A DNA stretch of 64,000 bases from JABDGM01 sp044868555 (GTDB taxonomy: Bacteria; Planctomycetota; Planctomycetia; Pirellulales; Lacipirellulaceae): positions 1-64,000 of the forward strand of contig JBIOWO010000137.1 of assembly GCA_044868555.1 (NCBI GenBank), read 5' to 3'. Shown one piece after another: positions 35,079 through 46,241 of the stretch; the stretch's first letter is position 1; every line of letters starts with the position of its first letter. The notes below the pieces were generated by a model that worked only from the letters and a program-made list of their open reading frames with translations, did not search any database and was not told the DNA's origin. Made by a program: the position numbers and the translations under genes.

Positions 35079-35158
35079 TTCACCACAGAGACACGGAGGG
35101 CACGGAGATGAAATTGCAAGGCGACTCTTCTCTGTGTCCTCCGTGTCTCCGTGGTGAA
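35079..35158. repeat. Word-repeat inverted element (ccacagagacacggag word)
   Basis: The left arm is ttcaccacagagacacggag then ggcacggag; the right arm is ctctgtgtcctccgtgtctc then cgtggtgaa. It lies between the quinone oxidoreductase stop and the methyltransferase start. The spacer contains aaattgcaag. Confidence 0.8.
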
Positions 35159-35162
35159 CTAA

Positions 35163-36155
35163 TTACGGATGAATGACGATTTTGCCGGCCAGCGTGCCGG
35201 TTTTGCCGATCGTGCTTTCCTCTTGCAGCTTGTGGGCGAGGGCGGTTTGATCGAGCGGTAGGATGCGGTCGATGCACGGCTTGATCTTGCCGGCGGCGAG
35301 CCAGCGGTTGATGTCGGCGCCGGCGGCCTGGATTTCGTCGGGCGTGGCGTTGAACATCGCGAAGCCGTGCAGGTGGCAGCCCTTGACGTAGAACGGGCCG
35401 ACGGGAAACGTGGGGCGGGCGTCGCGGCCGGCCATCAGGATCATCCGACCGCGCGGGGCCAGATGGCCAATTGCCTGATCGAAGTTTGGCTCGCGGAGTG
35501 TCTCCCACCAGACGTTGATGCCGTTGGGAGCCGCTTCCTGGATGCGGGCGTTGACATCTTCGGTCTTGTAGTTGATCGCGACATCGGCGCCCAACTCGCG
35601 GGCCCGCTGCACCCTGTCGTCGCTGCCGGCCGTGGTGACGGCGCGCGCGCCGATCGCTTTGGTCATCTGCACCACCATCGAGCCGACGCCGCCAGTGCCG
35701 CCGTTGACGAACAGCGTTTCTCCCGGCTGCAGTCCGGCATCGCGCACCAAGCCAAGTTGTGCGGTGATGGCGACTAGAGCACACGCGGCGACCGTGTCGT
35801 CGCTGACGCTGGCGGGCGTGGGATGGAGCCAACATTCGTCGACCGCCGCGTACTGGGCGAACGTGCCCTGCCGGCCCAAGAGGCCTTGGTTGGAACCCCA
35901 GACGCGGTCGCCAACTTTGAATAGCTTCGCATCGGTGCCGAGTCTTTCGACCGTGCCGGCCAGGTCGCAACCGACGATGAACGGAAACGGCAGCGGCATC
36001 TGGACCATTCCGCTGCGGATGTACGTGTCGATCGGGTTGACGGCGACGGCGGCGACGCGCACGAGCACCTGGCTGCCGGTGGGCTGCGGCATCGGCAGCT
36101 CGCCGACAATGATGCTCTCGGGCGGACCGGGCTGGGTGATGTAGGCAGCTTTCAT
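35163..36155 (-). CDS. Zinc-independent quinone oxidoreductase (MDR family)
   Basis: 330 residues of the medium-chain dehydrogenase/reductase superfamily. The N-terminal GroES-like domain has VLVRVAAVAVNPIDTYIRSG and lacks the Cys ligands of zinc enzymes. The Rossmann domain contains LFVNGGTGGVGSMVVQMTK with NADPH-binding AXXGXXG-type spacing, and TAGSDDRVQRARELGADVAI, the QOR signature. It probably reduces quinones or enals with NADPH in the cytoplasm. The start MKAAYITQPGPPE is typical. Confidence 0.88.
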   Translation of the reverse strand: MKAAYITQPGPPESIIVGELPMPQPTGSQVLVRVAAVAVNPIDTYIRSGMVQMPLPFPFIVGCDLAGTVERLGTDAKLFKVGDRVWGSNQGLLGRQGTFAQYAAVDECWLHPTPASVSDDTVAACALVAITAQLGLVRDAGLQPGETLFVNGGTGGVGSMVVQMTKAIGARAVTTAGSDDRVQRARELGADVAINYKTEDVNARIQEAAPNGINVWWETLREPNFDQAIGHLAPRGRMILMAGRDARPTFPVGPFYVKGCHLHGFAMFNATPDEIQAAGADINRWLAAGKIKPCIDRILPLDQTALAHKLQEESTIGKTGTLAGKIVIHP

Positions 36156-36199
36156 CAGCGACGTTCCTTCTCGGTTTAGTCCAAAGCAAAATGGAACGA

Positions 36200-36285
36200 A
36201 GACAAGGAGACAAGGAGAGGGGGAGACAAGGAGAACGGAAACGCGGTTCCTCTCCTTGTCTCCTTGTCTCCCCCTCTCCTTGTCT
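36200..36285. repeat. Word-repeat inverted element (agacaaggag word), copy 2
   Basis: The left side runs agacaaggagacaaggagag then ggggagacaaggaga; the right side is tctccttgtctccttgtctc then cccctctccttgtct. The words are the same on both sides but in permuted order, so the pairing is word-level rather than base-for-base. It lies between the divergent oxidoreductase and GTPase genes. Confidence 0.85.
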
Positions 36286-36327
36286 GTTCATGTTCTACCC
36301 GAAGTCCGGGCCGCCTATAATGGGCTC

Positions 36328-37893
36328 ATGGGCCAATCGCGATCTTCCACTGGAATCCTTCTGATTGTGCTCTTGGCCGTGATTGGGTACGTGCTGTGGA
36401 CGATGCCGCACCAGTTGGTCGACGGCTGGACGAAGGCCCACGAAATGGGCCCGTGGTTCGGATACATCTACTTGGCTGTGGTCGGGCTGGGTGGCCTGTT
36501 GCTCGCTTCGCTGTTGATCGCAATTTTGGTGCATGTCTGGAAGAACACGCGACAGAAGTCAGCCGACGAGCGGCGGCGGAACCTCAATCCGAGCCAAATG
36601 TCGGCCGCCGAGCGAGCGGAAGAACTGACCGACAATTTGGCGGCTGGTCGTGAATACGCGGGCGGCGACGTGGTGAGCCCGGCCTTGCGGGCCCAGATCG
36701 AGGCGGCTGTGGCGGAGATCGACGCCAAGCGCCAGTCGCAGCAGCTGGAGATTGTCGCGTTCGGCACGATTTCGAGCGGCAAGTCGTCGCTGCTGAACGC
36801 GCTGGCCGGGCGACCGATTTTCCAAACTAACGTGGTGGGTGGAACGACGACGACTCGGAGCGAGATACCGTGGGTCGCCGCGGCGACCGACCGAGTGGTG
36901 CTGGTAGACACGTCCGGGCTGGCGGAGGTCCACGGCGAAGCGCGGGCGGCCGAGTCGGCCACGGCGGCCAAGAACGCCGACCTGGTGTTGTTCGTTGTGG
37001 ATGGGCCGCTCAAGGCGTATGAGAGCGAGCTGCTCGAAGCACTGGCGGCGATGGAGAAGCGAATCGTCGTTTGCCTCAACAAGGAAGATTGGTACGACGC
37101 CGATCAGCGCGACGAGCTGCTGGCGCAGATTTCGGAGCAGGTAAGGCCGGCAGTCAGCCCGGCGGACGTGGTGGCCGTGCGCTCGCGGCCGACCACTCGG
37201 CGGCGGGTGCGGGTGCTCTCCGACGGCAGCGAACAAGCCGAGGAGGTGCCGGTGGAGCCGGATATCGGTGCGCTGGCGCGGCGGCTGCTGTCGATCGTCG
37301 CTCGCGACGGCCGCGACCTGTTGTTGGCCAATCTGCTGCTGCAATCGCGGGGGATGGTGGATGAGTCGAAGCAGCGGGTGCTGGCCGCGCTCGATGCACG
37401 AGCCGACGAAGTGATCAATAAGTACATGTGGGCGGCCGGCGGCGTGGCGGCCGTCAATCCGATCCCGCTCTTGGACCTGGCGGGAGGCAGCGCGATAACG
37501 GTCAAGATGGTGCTCGACCTGGCCGCCGTCTACAAGCAGCCGATCGACGTGGATACGATCGTCACGCTGTTGGGCCAGTTGGGCAAGAACTTCATCGCGA
37601 TGGTAGGGGCCACGGCCGCGGCGCCGGCGTTGGCGGCGGGAGTGGCCTCACTGCTAAAGACCGTGCCGGGCATCGGGACAATTGCGGGCGGCATCGTGCA
37701 AGGATTGGTGCAAGCGCTGGTGACGCGATGGATCGGCCGCGTGTTCGTCGAATACTTCCGCAACGAGATGCAGCCGCCATCCGGCGGCCTGGCCGAGCTG
37801 GCCCGCCGTCAATGGGCCGAGGTGACCCAGCCGGACCAGCTCAAGAAGCTGATTCAATTGGGCCGGGAGCGGTTGGGAAAACGCAATGACTGA
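36328..37893 (+). CDS. Membrane-associated GTPase with DUF697 domain
   Basis: 521 residues. Two membrane spans at the N-terminus (TGILLIVLLAVIGYVLW and IYLAVVGLGGLLLASLLIAI) precede a GTPase domain with P-loop GTISSGKSSLLNALAG, G3 DTSGLAE (Ser replaces the usual Pro) and G4 NKED. The C-terminus is the DUF697 membrane-binding region (AAGGVAAVNPIPLLDLAGG and GIGTIAGGIVQGLVQALV). It is related to the YcjF/Era-like group. The ATG at 36328 starts the first span; the frame upstream is repeat sequence. It overlaps the second GTPase gene by eight bases, so the pair likely works together, perhaps at the membrane. Confidence 0.85.
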   Translation: MGQSRSSTGILLIVLLAVIGYVLWTMPHQLVDGWTKAHEMGPWFGYIYLAVVGLGGLLLASLLIAILVHVWKNTRQKSADERRRNLNPSQMSAAERAEELTDNLAAGREYAGGDVVSPALRAQIEAAVAEIDAKRQSQQLEIVAFGTISSGKSSLLNALAGRPIFQTNVVGGTTTTRSEIPWVAAATDRVVLVDTSGLAEVHGEARAAESATAAKNADLVLFVVDGPLKAYESELLEALAAMEKRIVVCLNKEDWYDADQRDELLAQISEQVRPAVSPADVVAVRSRPTTRRRVRVLSDGSEQAEEVPVEPDIGALARRLLSIVARDGRDLLLANLLLQSRGMVDESKQRVLAALDARADEVINKYMWAAGGVAAVNPIPLLDLAGGSAITVKMVLDLAAVYKQPIDVDTIVTLLGQLGKNFIAMVGATAAAPALAAGVASLLKTVPGIGTIAGGIVQGLVQALVTRWIGRVFVEYFRNEMQPPSGGLAELARRQWAEVTQPDQLKKLIQLGRERLGKRND

Positions 37894-39217
37894 AACGTTG
37901 ATCGACAGCTCCTACGACGAGGCCCTATCCGCGGTGCGGCAGGCCATCGATCAGTTTCGCGGCTGCAGCTTGGAAGAGCGGACGTCGTTGCAGCACGATT
38001 TGGATCAGTTGCACACGATGGCCGAGAAGCTCTCATCGGGGCGGGTCGAAATCGTGGTGTTCGGCGAGATCAGCACCGGCAAGTCGGCGCTGATCAATGC
38101 GCTCGTGGGCGAGGCGGTGACGAGCGTAAACGTCCGCGGTGGCTGGACCAAGGACGTGTGGCACGTCGGTTGGGAGGGGGCCGGCTACTGTGTGCCCGGC
38201 ATGGACCGCTCACAGGTGATTCTCATCGACACACCGGGACTGAACGAAGTCGATGGCGCACGGCGTGCCGAGATGGCCCACGAGGCGGCCGAGCGGGCCG
38301 ACCTTGTGCTGTTCGTCGCTGATTCAGACTTGAACGAAGTGGAGTATTCGGCGCTCGTAGAGCTGGCTGCCAGCCATAAGCCAATCCTCTTGGTGCTGAA
38401 CAAGGCCGATTTATATCCGCCCGAGGAGCTAGCCGAGCTGATGTCGGTGTTCCGGGGGCCGCGCTTGGCGGGCGTGGTGGATGCCGAAAACGTCATCACG
38501 GCCAAGGCCGATCCGCGGCAAGTGGAGTACTACATCGAGTCGGCCGACGGCCGCACGCGGAGCGAATGGCGCAAGCCGAAGCCCGACGTCGAGGCGCTGC
38601 GGGAGCGAATTCTGGAGGTGTTGGCCGCCGAGGGCAAAGCGCTGATTGCGCTAAACGCCGCCATGTACGCGGCCGATAAGAGCGACCGCATGGCGGCGCT
38701 TCGGATACGGATGCGGAACGAGAAGGCGACGGCCGCGATCTGGAGCTTCGCCGTGATGAAGTCGCTGGGCGTGGCCTCGAACCCGCTGGCCGTGGCCGAC
38801 GTGGTCGGCGGCACGGCGGTGGACGTGTTGATGGTGGTGACGCTAGGCAAGATTTATGGCATCGAAATCACCACGGTCAACGCGCGGGAACTGATCACCG
38901 CAATCTTGAAGGCGGCTGGCTGGGTAATGCTGAGCGAAGCGGCAGTGAGCTATGCGTCGTCGTTTATCAAGGCGGTGACAGGCGGCTGGGGAACCGTGCT
39001 GACGGCGCTCCCGCAAGGAGCCGCCGCCGGGTACGGCTCGTACATCGTCGGCCAGGCAGCTCGGTATTACTTCGAGCACGGCGCCAGTTGGGGCCAGCAG
39101 GGCCCGAAGCGCGTGGTCACCAGGATTCTGGAAAACACCGACAAGCGGTCGGTGCTGCAGCGGCTCAAGGAAGAGATCGGGAAGAAGCTGTCGCTGAATC
39201 GGTATGCGGCAAAGTGA
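37886..39217 (+). CDS. Second GTPase, paired with the DUF697 GTPase
   Basis: 443 residues. P-loop GEISTGKSALINALVG, G3 DTPGLNEVDG and G4 NKAD define a dynamin/Era-like GTPase. The C-terminal half is helical and hydrophobic (NPLAVADVVGGTAVDVLMVV), resembling the DUF697-type membrane-interacting region of its neighbour. The eight-base overlap with the upstream gene suggests translational coupling and a joint function. No cellular role is known from the sequence. Confidence 0.85.
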   Translation: MTETLIDSSYDEALSAVRQAIDQFRGCSLEERTSLQHDLDQLHTMAEKLSSGRVEIVVFGEISTGKSALINALVGEAVTSVNVRGGWTKDVWHVGWEGAGYCVPGMDRSQVILIDTPGLNEVDGARRAEMAHEAAERADLVLFVADSDLNEVEYSALVELAASHKPILLVLNKADLYPPEELAELMSVFRGPRLAGVVDAENVITAKADPRQVEYYIESADGRTRSEWRKPKPDVEALRERILEVLAAEGKALIALNAAMYAADKSDRMAALRIRMRNEKATAAIWSFAVMKSLGVASNPLAVADVVGGTAVDVLMVVTLGKIYGIEITTVNARELITAILKAAGWVMLSEAAVSYASSFIKAVTGGWGTVLTALPQGAAAGYGSYIVGQAARYYFEHGASWGQQGPKRVVTRILENTDKRSVLQRLKEEIGKKLSLNRYAAK

Positions 39218-39220
39218 AGC

Positions 39221-39305
39221 AGTGGGGGAGACACGGAGAGGGGGAGACACTCGATCCAATCTCATCTCCTTGTCTCCCCCTCTCCTTGTCTCCCCCTCTT
39301 TTTCT
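39221..39305. repeat. Word-repeat inverted element (agacaaggag word), copy 3
   Basis: The left side is agtgggggagacacggagag then ggggagacact; the right side is atctccttgtctccccctct then ccttgtctccccctc. It encodes the last 15 residues (RGRQGEGETRR region) of the convergent gene at 39262. Confidence 0.8.
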
Positions 39306-39828
39306 TTCCCCCTGGCCAAAGCGCCGCAACTGCCGCCACGGCGATGCTGATGCCCGCGATGCTCAACATCGTGGCCTGCAGGAACCGCTGGTGGGCGATC
39401 TGGGCTCGAATTTGCGGTGCGTCGCGGCTTTCTAACGGGGTGAAGCCCCTTTCGGCCAGTGGGCGGTACAACACGATCCATGCTTTCCAGGCTTCGACGG
39501 GCGTCAGTTGACCGAGCTGCTCGTCGACGAGCTTGGATTGAGCGAGCGGTTGGAACTCTGGCAGCTTCGGCTCCGTGAGTCGGTTCCAGAGGCTGAGTGT
39601 GGCGAGCAGCCCGGCCACGATCACGAAAACGGCAATCACACCCTTGCGCGCCGACCAGGTCGTGGTCGGTTTGGGCTGCGCGGCGGGCGCCAGTGGCAAA
39701 TGGCGGAGCATGCGGAGCGTCGGCACATCGAGCGTGTTGCCGCACACACAGACCACTTGTCCACCGGCCTGACCAACATCGACCGGTAGCGTCTGGCCGC
39801 AATTGCAAGACATCAGGTACGTCGCCAT
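39262..39828 (-). CDS. Zinc-ribbon membrane protein
   Basis: 188 residues. The N-terminus (MSCNCGQTLPVDVGQAGG then VVCVCGN) has two Cys-x-Cys-Gly pairs like a zinc ribbon. A membrane span (KGVIAVFVIVAGLLATLSLW) and a second near the C-terminus (MLSIAGISIAVAAVAALW) flank an extracytoplasmic or soluble domain (VDEQLGQLTPVEAWKAWIVL). The last residues, KKKRGRQGEGETRR, are translated from the word-repeat element, so the natural C-terminus was probably changed by it. The family is unknown. Confidence 0.65.
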   Translation of the reverse strand: MATYLMSCNCGQTLPVDVGQAGGQVVCVCGNTLDVPTLRMLRHLPLAPAAQPKPTTTWSARKGVIAVFVIVAGLLATLSLWNRLTEPKLPEFQPLAQSKLVDEQLGQLTPVEAWKAWIVLYRPLAERGFTPLESRDAPQIRAQIAHQRFLQATMLSIAGISIAVAAVAALWPGGKKKRGRQGEGETRR

Positions 39829-40760
39829 CGAAGATTCCCACCACGAGGCAAATCGAACGATATCGCTGCAACTCGTTATTTTGTAATGAGTTGCGAAGTC
39901 ACCGCCTTCGGCGCGGAGGCCGCGTCGGCCGGCGAATCAATTTACGTGCCGGAGACGTGCTGCCACTCAGTCGCATCTACTATCGTAGGGATTTTTCTGC
40001 GTTTGCCTATGGACCCGGTTGTACGGCTGCTTAGAATTGAGAGGCTTAACCTCCCGCATGAGGGCAGATTCAGAGTTCAAGGAAGCAGCGCCGCGGGGAG
40101 GCCGCGCGAGTGGGCCACGCGCGGGGTGCTCGCACTCTGCTTGAGGATCGCTTGGTCGCTGGATCATTAGGGACTGGACGATATGTTGCGAGTCCGCCGA
40201 CATCAGGACCGCGCTCCGGACCCGCTGCCCGTCTCGCTCGAGGGCCGATGGGTTTGTCCTCCGAGTCGTGTTCCGATCATCGCATGAACTGTCGGCGGCG
40301 CGCCGGCCATAGCGGCCACGCTGCTGCCTGAATTGGAAAGGGATGATTGCTAACGAGCGCCGCCCGCACTCGAAACAATCACAAGACGTATCGGTTGGGT
40401 AAGAGATTTTGTCGGACGTTGTTGTTTCCCTCAGCGTCATTTTTTACCAAATGTCGGGGGGGACAAGACAGCCGACTGAACGGTGTTAGAATTAGTTGTT
40501 TATCGCCTATTTGCCGCACTGAATAAGGGGAGTGTCTACATCGCGTCGGCGTCGTTGTCGATCGGCCAGAGTTTGATTTGCTCGTGATCGGTCCGCGTGT
40601 CTCGCAGGGGGCACTTACCTACCAAGGCACCTGCACCCGGACCTTCGATACGAGAGTCGATCCAACAGCAACGTCGCACTGCGAAATCTGTTTTCACATT
40701 CTCGCTTATCTCACGTGCACTTGGGTCAGGTTGGTCACCTAATTGGTAGGAGTGTAAATC
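39829..40760. other. 932-base gap upstream of the primary sigma factor
   Basis: No gene is convincing here. The only open frames are short, Arg-rich and lack ribosome sites. The distal part (about 40430-40760) should hold the sigA promoter and leader; a run of g (ggggggg near 40456) and an AT-rich stretch near 40490-40510 are the only visible landmarks. No tRNA-like folding was noticed. Confidence 0.5.
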
Positions 40761-42335
<1,575 letters not shown>

Positions 42336-42428
42336 GGCGAGGTCAGGCTAGGCCTGACAACGTTGGATCAATGTGCGTCAGCCGCATCCTGACCGACAAC
42401 ACAAGGCAACTTGTTTGCTTTCTACCGA

Positions 42429-42460
42429 AACCGGGCCGCGGCAACGCGGCTCGGTTTTTT
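42429..42460 (+). terminator. Intrinsic terminator after rpoD
   Basis: The stem aaccgggccgcg, loop gcaa and return arm cgcggctcggtt form twelve pairs including one G-U, followed by a T run. Its position 94 bases after the rpoD stop fits a Rho-independent terminator. Confidence 0.9.
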
Positions 42461-42565
42461 CGTGCGCGGCGGGTGGTACTCTGTTCGAATTTGCCACATT
42501 AGAGGAAATCTCTAGATTGGCGCCGTGAGTCGCCAAGGTAATCCGTGTCTCGACGAAGTACCCGC

Positions 42566-44158
42566 ATGGCCAAAAAATCGACGCCCGCACTGGTCGATGC
42601 AACGGGTTGTGTGACCGCCGGTGTGGTGATCCTCATCGGAATGATCGGCGTCGGTCAGGCCGCTGGGGGAATCGGCTCGCTCGTGTGGGCTGTGCGTTCG
42701 ATCTTCGACGAGCAAAACTGGATCCACGCCGCCGTCGCCACGGCGGCGGCCGCCCTGTTCGGAAGTATCGGGTTCGGATTGTTAACGGCCCTCTGGATGG
42801 AACGGCCGCGCGCGCGGACGACCGTTGAATGCCAAGAGCATCCGCATGAACCCTGGCGGGGGCGAGTCGATTGGGCCGCCGGCAAGATCTCGGCGAGCGG
42901 CGGAGCACGCTTGTTCGCGCCGATACTGGCCGCCGTCGCCCTGTGGTGGAACTTCGCGTCGTTGCCGTTGTTGTCGGCGTTGCCGACTTTTTTTGGTCAA
43001 GTCGTCAGCAAATGGGCATGGCTCGTGCTGTTGATTCCGATTGCCGGCGCGCTGTTCATTGCGGCGTTCTTCTATCAGTTCTTTCGCTCCCACAAGTTCG
43101 GGCATTCGGTACTTGAGCTGGGGCAAGTACCGGGGTTGATCGGCGGGCAATTGGTTGGTGTGGTGCGGATTCCGCGGAGAGTCCAGGCGCCGGAAGGTTT
43201 CAGAGTGCGTCTCCTGTGCGTGGAATGGCTTCAATCAGGCCATGAACACCATCGTCACGACAGCGTGGTCTGGGATGACGAGCGCTGGGTAACGGATTTC
43301 CGCGTCGAAATGAATGAGACGGTGGTGCCGGTGCTGTTCGCGATTCCGTATAAGTTGCCGGAAACATCGCGTCCGGATACGGAGCGGGACTTCCAGTGGC
43401 GGTTGGAGGTGCGAGCCCGTCTGGAAGGAATCGACTTTGCGGCGACATTCGAAGTGCCGATTTACAAGACGGCGGAGAGTCGCCGGGATTTTCAGCTCGA
43501 TGAGAAGTTGCTCGCCGAGCACGCCCCGCCGCTCAGCAATGAATTGGTGCTCCGCGACGCTGGGATCGTGCGCGAGTCGCTCGAAGACAATGGCGTGCGG
43601 CTGACGTTCAATGCCGCGCGCAACTGGCGGACGGCGCTCGTCGTGACACTCTTTCCGCTGGTCCTGAGTGGTTTCGCGTTCGTGATCATCAGCTACGGCG
43701 ACGATGCCCGCGACTTTTTCAACATCAAAGCGATCTGGGAGAAAGTTTTCGACCACTTCGGCCTGGTGAAGCTTGCCAATGCAGTTTTCCAGACGATCGT
43801 GGCACTGGCCAGCGCCGCAATGTTCGTTTTGATTGTGGTCTATATGTTCCTGGTTTCGCTCGATCTGTGGCTGTATCGCAGTGTGGTCGAGGCCACGCCC
43901 ACCGGCCTGGCGGTCCGCGGCGGCTGGCTGGGCATTGGCCGCAAGCTATTCTTCGCCGCCAAGGACATCTATCGATTCAAATCGGAAGTGCATATGCGGA
44001 GCTCTGGCGGCGGACTCTGGCAGTCGGTCGTCGTCGTGCCGCGCCGGGGGAAAGGCAGGAAACGCACGATCGGCAAGGGGATTTCGAGCAAGCTGGCCCA
44101 GGAGGCCGTGATCGACGAGCTCAACACGGCGCTTGCGCGCCCCAAACATGGAAAATAA
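42566..44158 (+). CDS. Large membrane protein of unknown function
   Basis: 530 residues with several spans: two at the N-terminus (AGVVILIGMIGVGQAAGGIG and AAVATAAAALFGSIGFGLLT), two around 110-170 (LFAPILAAVALWW; WAWLVLLIPIAGALFIAAFF), and two near 370-430. Between them lies a soluble beta-rich part (GQLVGVVRIPRRVQAPEGFR ... VVPVLFAIPYKLPETSRPDT), which resembles DUF3592-type membrane proteins, but I do not claim that family. The ATG at 42566 is chosen over a GTG at 42545 because the basic MAKKSTP start directly precedes the first span. Confidence 0.7.
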   Translation: MAKKSTPALVDATGCVTAGVVILIGMIGVGQAAGGIGSLVWAVRSIFDEQNWIHAAVATAAAALFGSIGFGLLTALWMERPRARTTVECQEHPHEPWRGRVDWAAGKISASGGARLFAPILAAVALWWNFASLPLLSALPTFFGQVVSKWAWLVLLIPIAGALFIAAFFYQFFRSHKFGHSVLELGQVPGLIGGQLVGVVRIPRRVQAPEGFRVRLLCVEWLQSGHEHHRHDSVVWDDERWVTDFRVEMNETVVPVLFAIPYKLPETSRPDTERDFQWRLEVRARLEGIDFAATFEVPIYKTAESRRDFQLDEKLLAEHAPPLSNELVLRDAGIVRESLEDNGVRLTFNAARNWRTALVVTLFPLVLSGFAFVIISYGDDARDFFNIKAIWEKVFDHFGLVKLANAVFQTIVALASAAMFVLIVVYMFLVSLDLWLYRSVVEATPTGLAVRGGWLGIGRKLFFAAKDIYRFKSEVHMRSSGGGLWQSVVVVPRRGKGRKRTIGKGISSKLAQEAVIDELNTALARPKHGK

Positions 44159-44240
44159 TTGACCACGGATTACACGGATGCCACGGATAGGATTCAAAGC
44201 AATTGACCTATCCGCGTTTTCCGTGCAATCCGTGGTCGTG
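44159..44240. repeat. Word-repeat inverted element (accacggattacacgg word)
   Basis: The left arm gaccacggattacacggatg then ccacggatagg pairs with cctatccgcgttttccgtgc then aatccgtggtc (44208-44238). It sits between the convergent membrane-protein and glnK genes. Confidence 0.8.
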
Positions 44241-44281
44241 TTTCCTGCTGCCTCACTAACGGCCGGTAATCGTTCAGGCTC

Positions 44282-44623
44282 TTACCCAATGGCATCCTTG
44301 CCGGTTTCGCCGGTGCGGATGCGGACGCAGTCTTCGAGCGACGAGACGAAGATCTTGCCGTCGCCGATCTGGCCCGTTTGAGCCGCTTTGACGATTGTGC
44401 TGATCGCCGTCTGCAGCTTGCCGTCGTCGACGACGACCTCGACTTTCACCTTGGGCACGAAGTCGACCCGGTACTCGGTGCCGCGGTACATTTCGGTGTG
44501 GCCTTTCTGCCGGCCGAAACCGCGGACTTCGGTGATCGTCATGCCCGTGATGCCTTTTTCGACGAGGGCGTTTTTGACGTCCTCTAGCTTAAAGTGACGC
44601 ACAATAGCTTCGATTTTTTTCAT
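44282..44623 (-). CDS. glnK: P-II nitrogen regulator, copy 1
   Basis: 113 residues. The signature is complete: MKKIEAIVRHFKLEDVKNAL, the T-loop RQKGHTEMYRGTEYRVDF with Tyr51 at the uridylylation position, and the ATP/2-oxoglutarate B-loop QTGQIGDGKIFVSSLE. P-II trimers sense energy and nitrogen and plug Amt channels through the T-loop. It lies 97 bases downstream of amt copy 1 on the same strand, an amt-glnK operon. It differs from copies 2 and 3 at scattered positions (VEKGITG instead of IEKGISG; a Cys in SSLEDCVR). Confidence 0.93.
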   Translation of the reverse strand: MKKIEAIVRHFKLEDVKNALVEKGITGMTITEVRGFGRQKGHTEMYRGTEYRVDFVPKVKVEVVVDDGKLQTAISTIVKAAQTGQIGDGKIFVSSLEDCVRIRTGETGKDAIG

Positions 44624-44720
44624 GTGAAAACTCCAAATCTCAAATTAATTATTCGCTCGTCATGCTGTCGCAGACAATCAAGAAGGCTTTTTTAATGGCG
44701 CCGCCAGTTATAGCGGCTCG

Positions 44721-46241
44721 CTACACAAAAATGTAGCCTTCTTCCTCGTGTTGCGATACGTCGAGGCCTAGGGTTTCTTCCTGCGGGCTGACGCGGAGCC
44801 CTACGATCGCATCAACGACCTTCAAGATGATGAAGGTGGCGACGATGCTGAACACCCAGGTGACTACAACGGCCGCTATTTGGCCGTAGATCACGGTGCC
44901 GCCCTCGATCAATCCGAGCTTCGTGCCTGAAGCGCCATTGAGGGCGCCAATGTCCCAGCAGGCGCGTGTCGCGAAAACACCGGTCAGGAGCGCACCCAAA
45001 GTTCCGCCGACGCCGTGGACGCCAAAGGCGTCGAGCGAGTCGTCGTAACCAAACGTGGCCTTAATTTTGCTGCACGCAAAAGCACAAACCACTCCCGCAA
45101 TCGCCCCCATCAAGAGGGCGGGCATCGGATTAACGAACCCGGCAGCGGGCGTGATGCAGACCAGTCCGGCCACAATACCCGAGGCCGTGCCCAGCACGGT
45201 GGGCTTCCCGCGGGTAAGCCAGTCATAGCACGCCCATGCCAGGCCACCGGCAGCGGCGGCGAAGTGCGTCGTGCAAAATGCGCTGGAGGTGAGATTGTCG
45301 GACGCCAGTTCACTACCGGCGTTGAAACCGAACCAACCGACCCACAGCATGGCCGCGCCGAGAGCCGTATAAGTGAGGTTGTGCGGACGCATGTCCTCCT
45401 GGCCGAATCCGAGCCGCTTGCCAATGAGCAGCGCGCAAATGAGTGCCGAGACACCCGAGCTGATATGGACGACCGTGCCGCCGGCGAAATCGAGCGCCCC
45501 GCCCCACAACGGCTCAACACCGGCCGCCGGAACATACGACAACATGCCGCCGCCCCACACCCAGTGACACAGCGGCAGATAGACCAGCGTACCCCACAAC
45601 ATCAAGAACAGAGCCATCGCGCTGAACTTCATCCGTTCCGCGAAGGCGCCGCAGATTAGCCCAGGCGTAATGATGAAGAACATGCCCTGGAACAGCATGT
45701 GGGAGAGTCGCGGGATCACGGTAATGGGGCCGCCGCCAAAGATCGGCTCCACCGGTTTCCCGGCCGCTTCGTCCCAGCTGCGGGCAACGTCCTTCATGAA
45801 CAGGAAGTCACCGTCGCCAATGTATGGCCTGAGCGAAGCGTTGGCCGGATCGCCAAACGCCAGTGAATACCCATACAGGGCCCAGATGACTGTCATCATG
45901 GCCATCAAAAAGAGGCACTGCATCATGACGCTGAGAACGTTTTTTTTACGGACCAGACCGCCATAGAACATCGCCAGGCCGGGTGCCGTCATGAAGAGCA
46001 CGAGCGCCGAGCTGGTGAGCATCCATGCGTTGTGGCCGGCGAGCGCTGCGGCATCGGCCTTGGCGTCGACGCTTTCGACCGTAGGCGGCGCGGGCGCGGC
46101 TGCTGCCGCCGCTTCTTCGGCGACGCCCGCCGCCTCTTCCTGAGCCCATGTGCGGTCGGTAGCCATCGCTACGGCCAGACAGCCTGCCACTAACAGCAAC
46201 GGCCGCCAGAACCCTCGTTCATGATTCCTGAGTCGTCCCAT
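44721..46241 (-). CDS. amt: Ammonium transporter, copy 1
   Basis: 506 residues, eleven or so membrane spans after a signal peptide and an Ala-rich linker (EEAAAAAAPAPPTVESVDAK). The twin-His pore residues lie in DFAGGTVVHISSG and DAFGVHGVGGTLG, and WGYGLAFG-type Phe-gate regions are present (ALYGYSLAFGDP). The cytoplasmic tail ends QEETLGLDVSQHEEEGYIF, where P-II docking is expected. It conducts NH3/NH4+ across the inner membrane. The start MGRLRNHERG has a conserved leader (gaatgggagacaagtgct) shared with copy 2. It is the most diverged of the three copies. Confidence 0.93.
   Translation of the reverse strand: MGRLRNHERGFWRPLLLVAGCLAVAMATDRTWAQEEAAGVAEEAAAAAAPAPPTVESVDAKADAAALAGHNAWMLTSSALVLFMTAPGLAMFYGGLVRKKNVLSVMMQCLFLMAMMTVIWALYGYSLAFGDPANASLRPYIGDGDFLFMKDVARSWDEAAGKPVEPIFGGGPITVIPRLSHMLFQGMFFIITPGLICGAFAERMKFSAMALFLMLWGTLVYLPLCHWVWGGGMLSYVPAAGVEPLWGGALDFAGGTVVHISSGVSALICALLIGKRLGFGQEDMRPHNLTYTALGAAMLWVGWFGFNAGSELASDNLTSSAFCTTHFAAAAGGLAWACYDWLTRGKPTVLGTASGIVAGLVCITPAAGFVNPMPALLMGAIAGVVCAFACSKIKATFGYDDSLDAFGVHGVGGTLGALLTGVFATRACWDIGALNGASGTKLGLIEGGTVIYGQIAAVVVTWVFSIVATFIILKVVDAIVGLRVSPQEETLGLDVSQHEEEGYIFV

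Noticed and set aside
39829..40760. tRNA or small RNA genes in the long gap before rpoD
   Set aside because: I found no cloverleaf-like pairing or GGTTCGANTCC-type T-loop, and no clear terminator-ended transcript.
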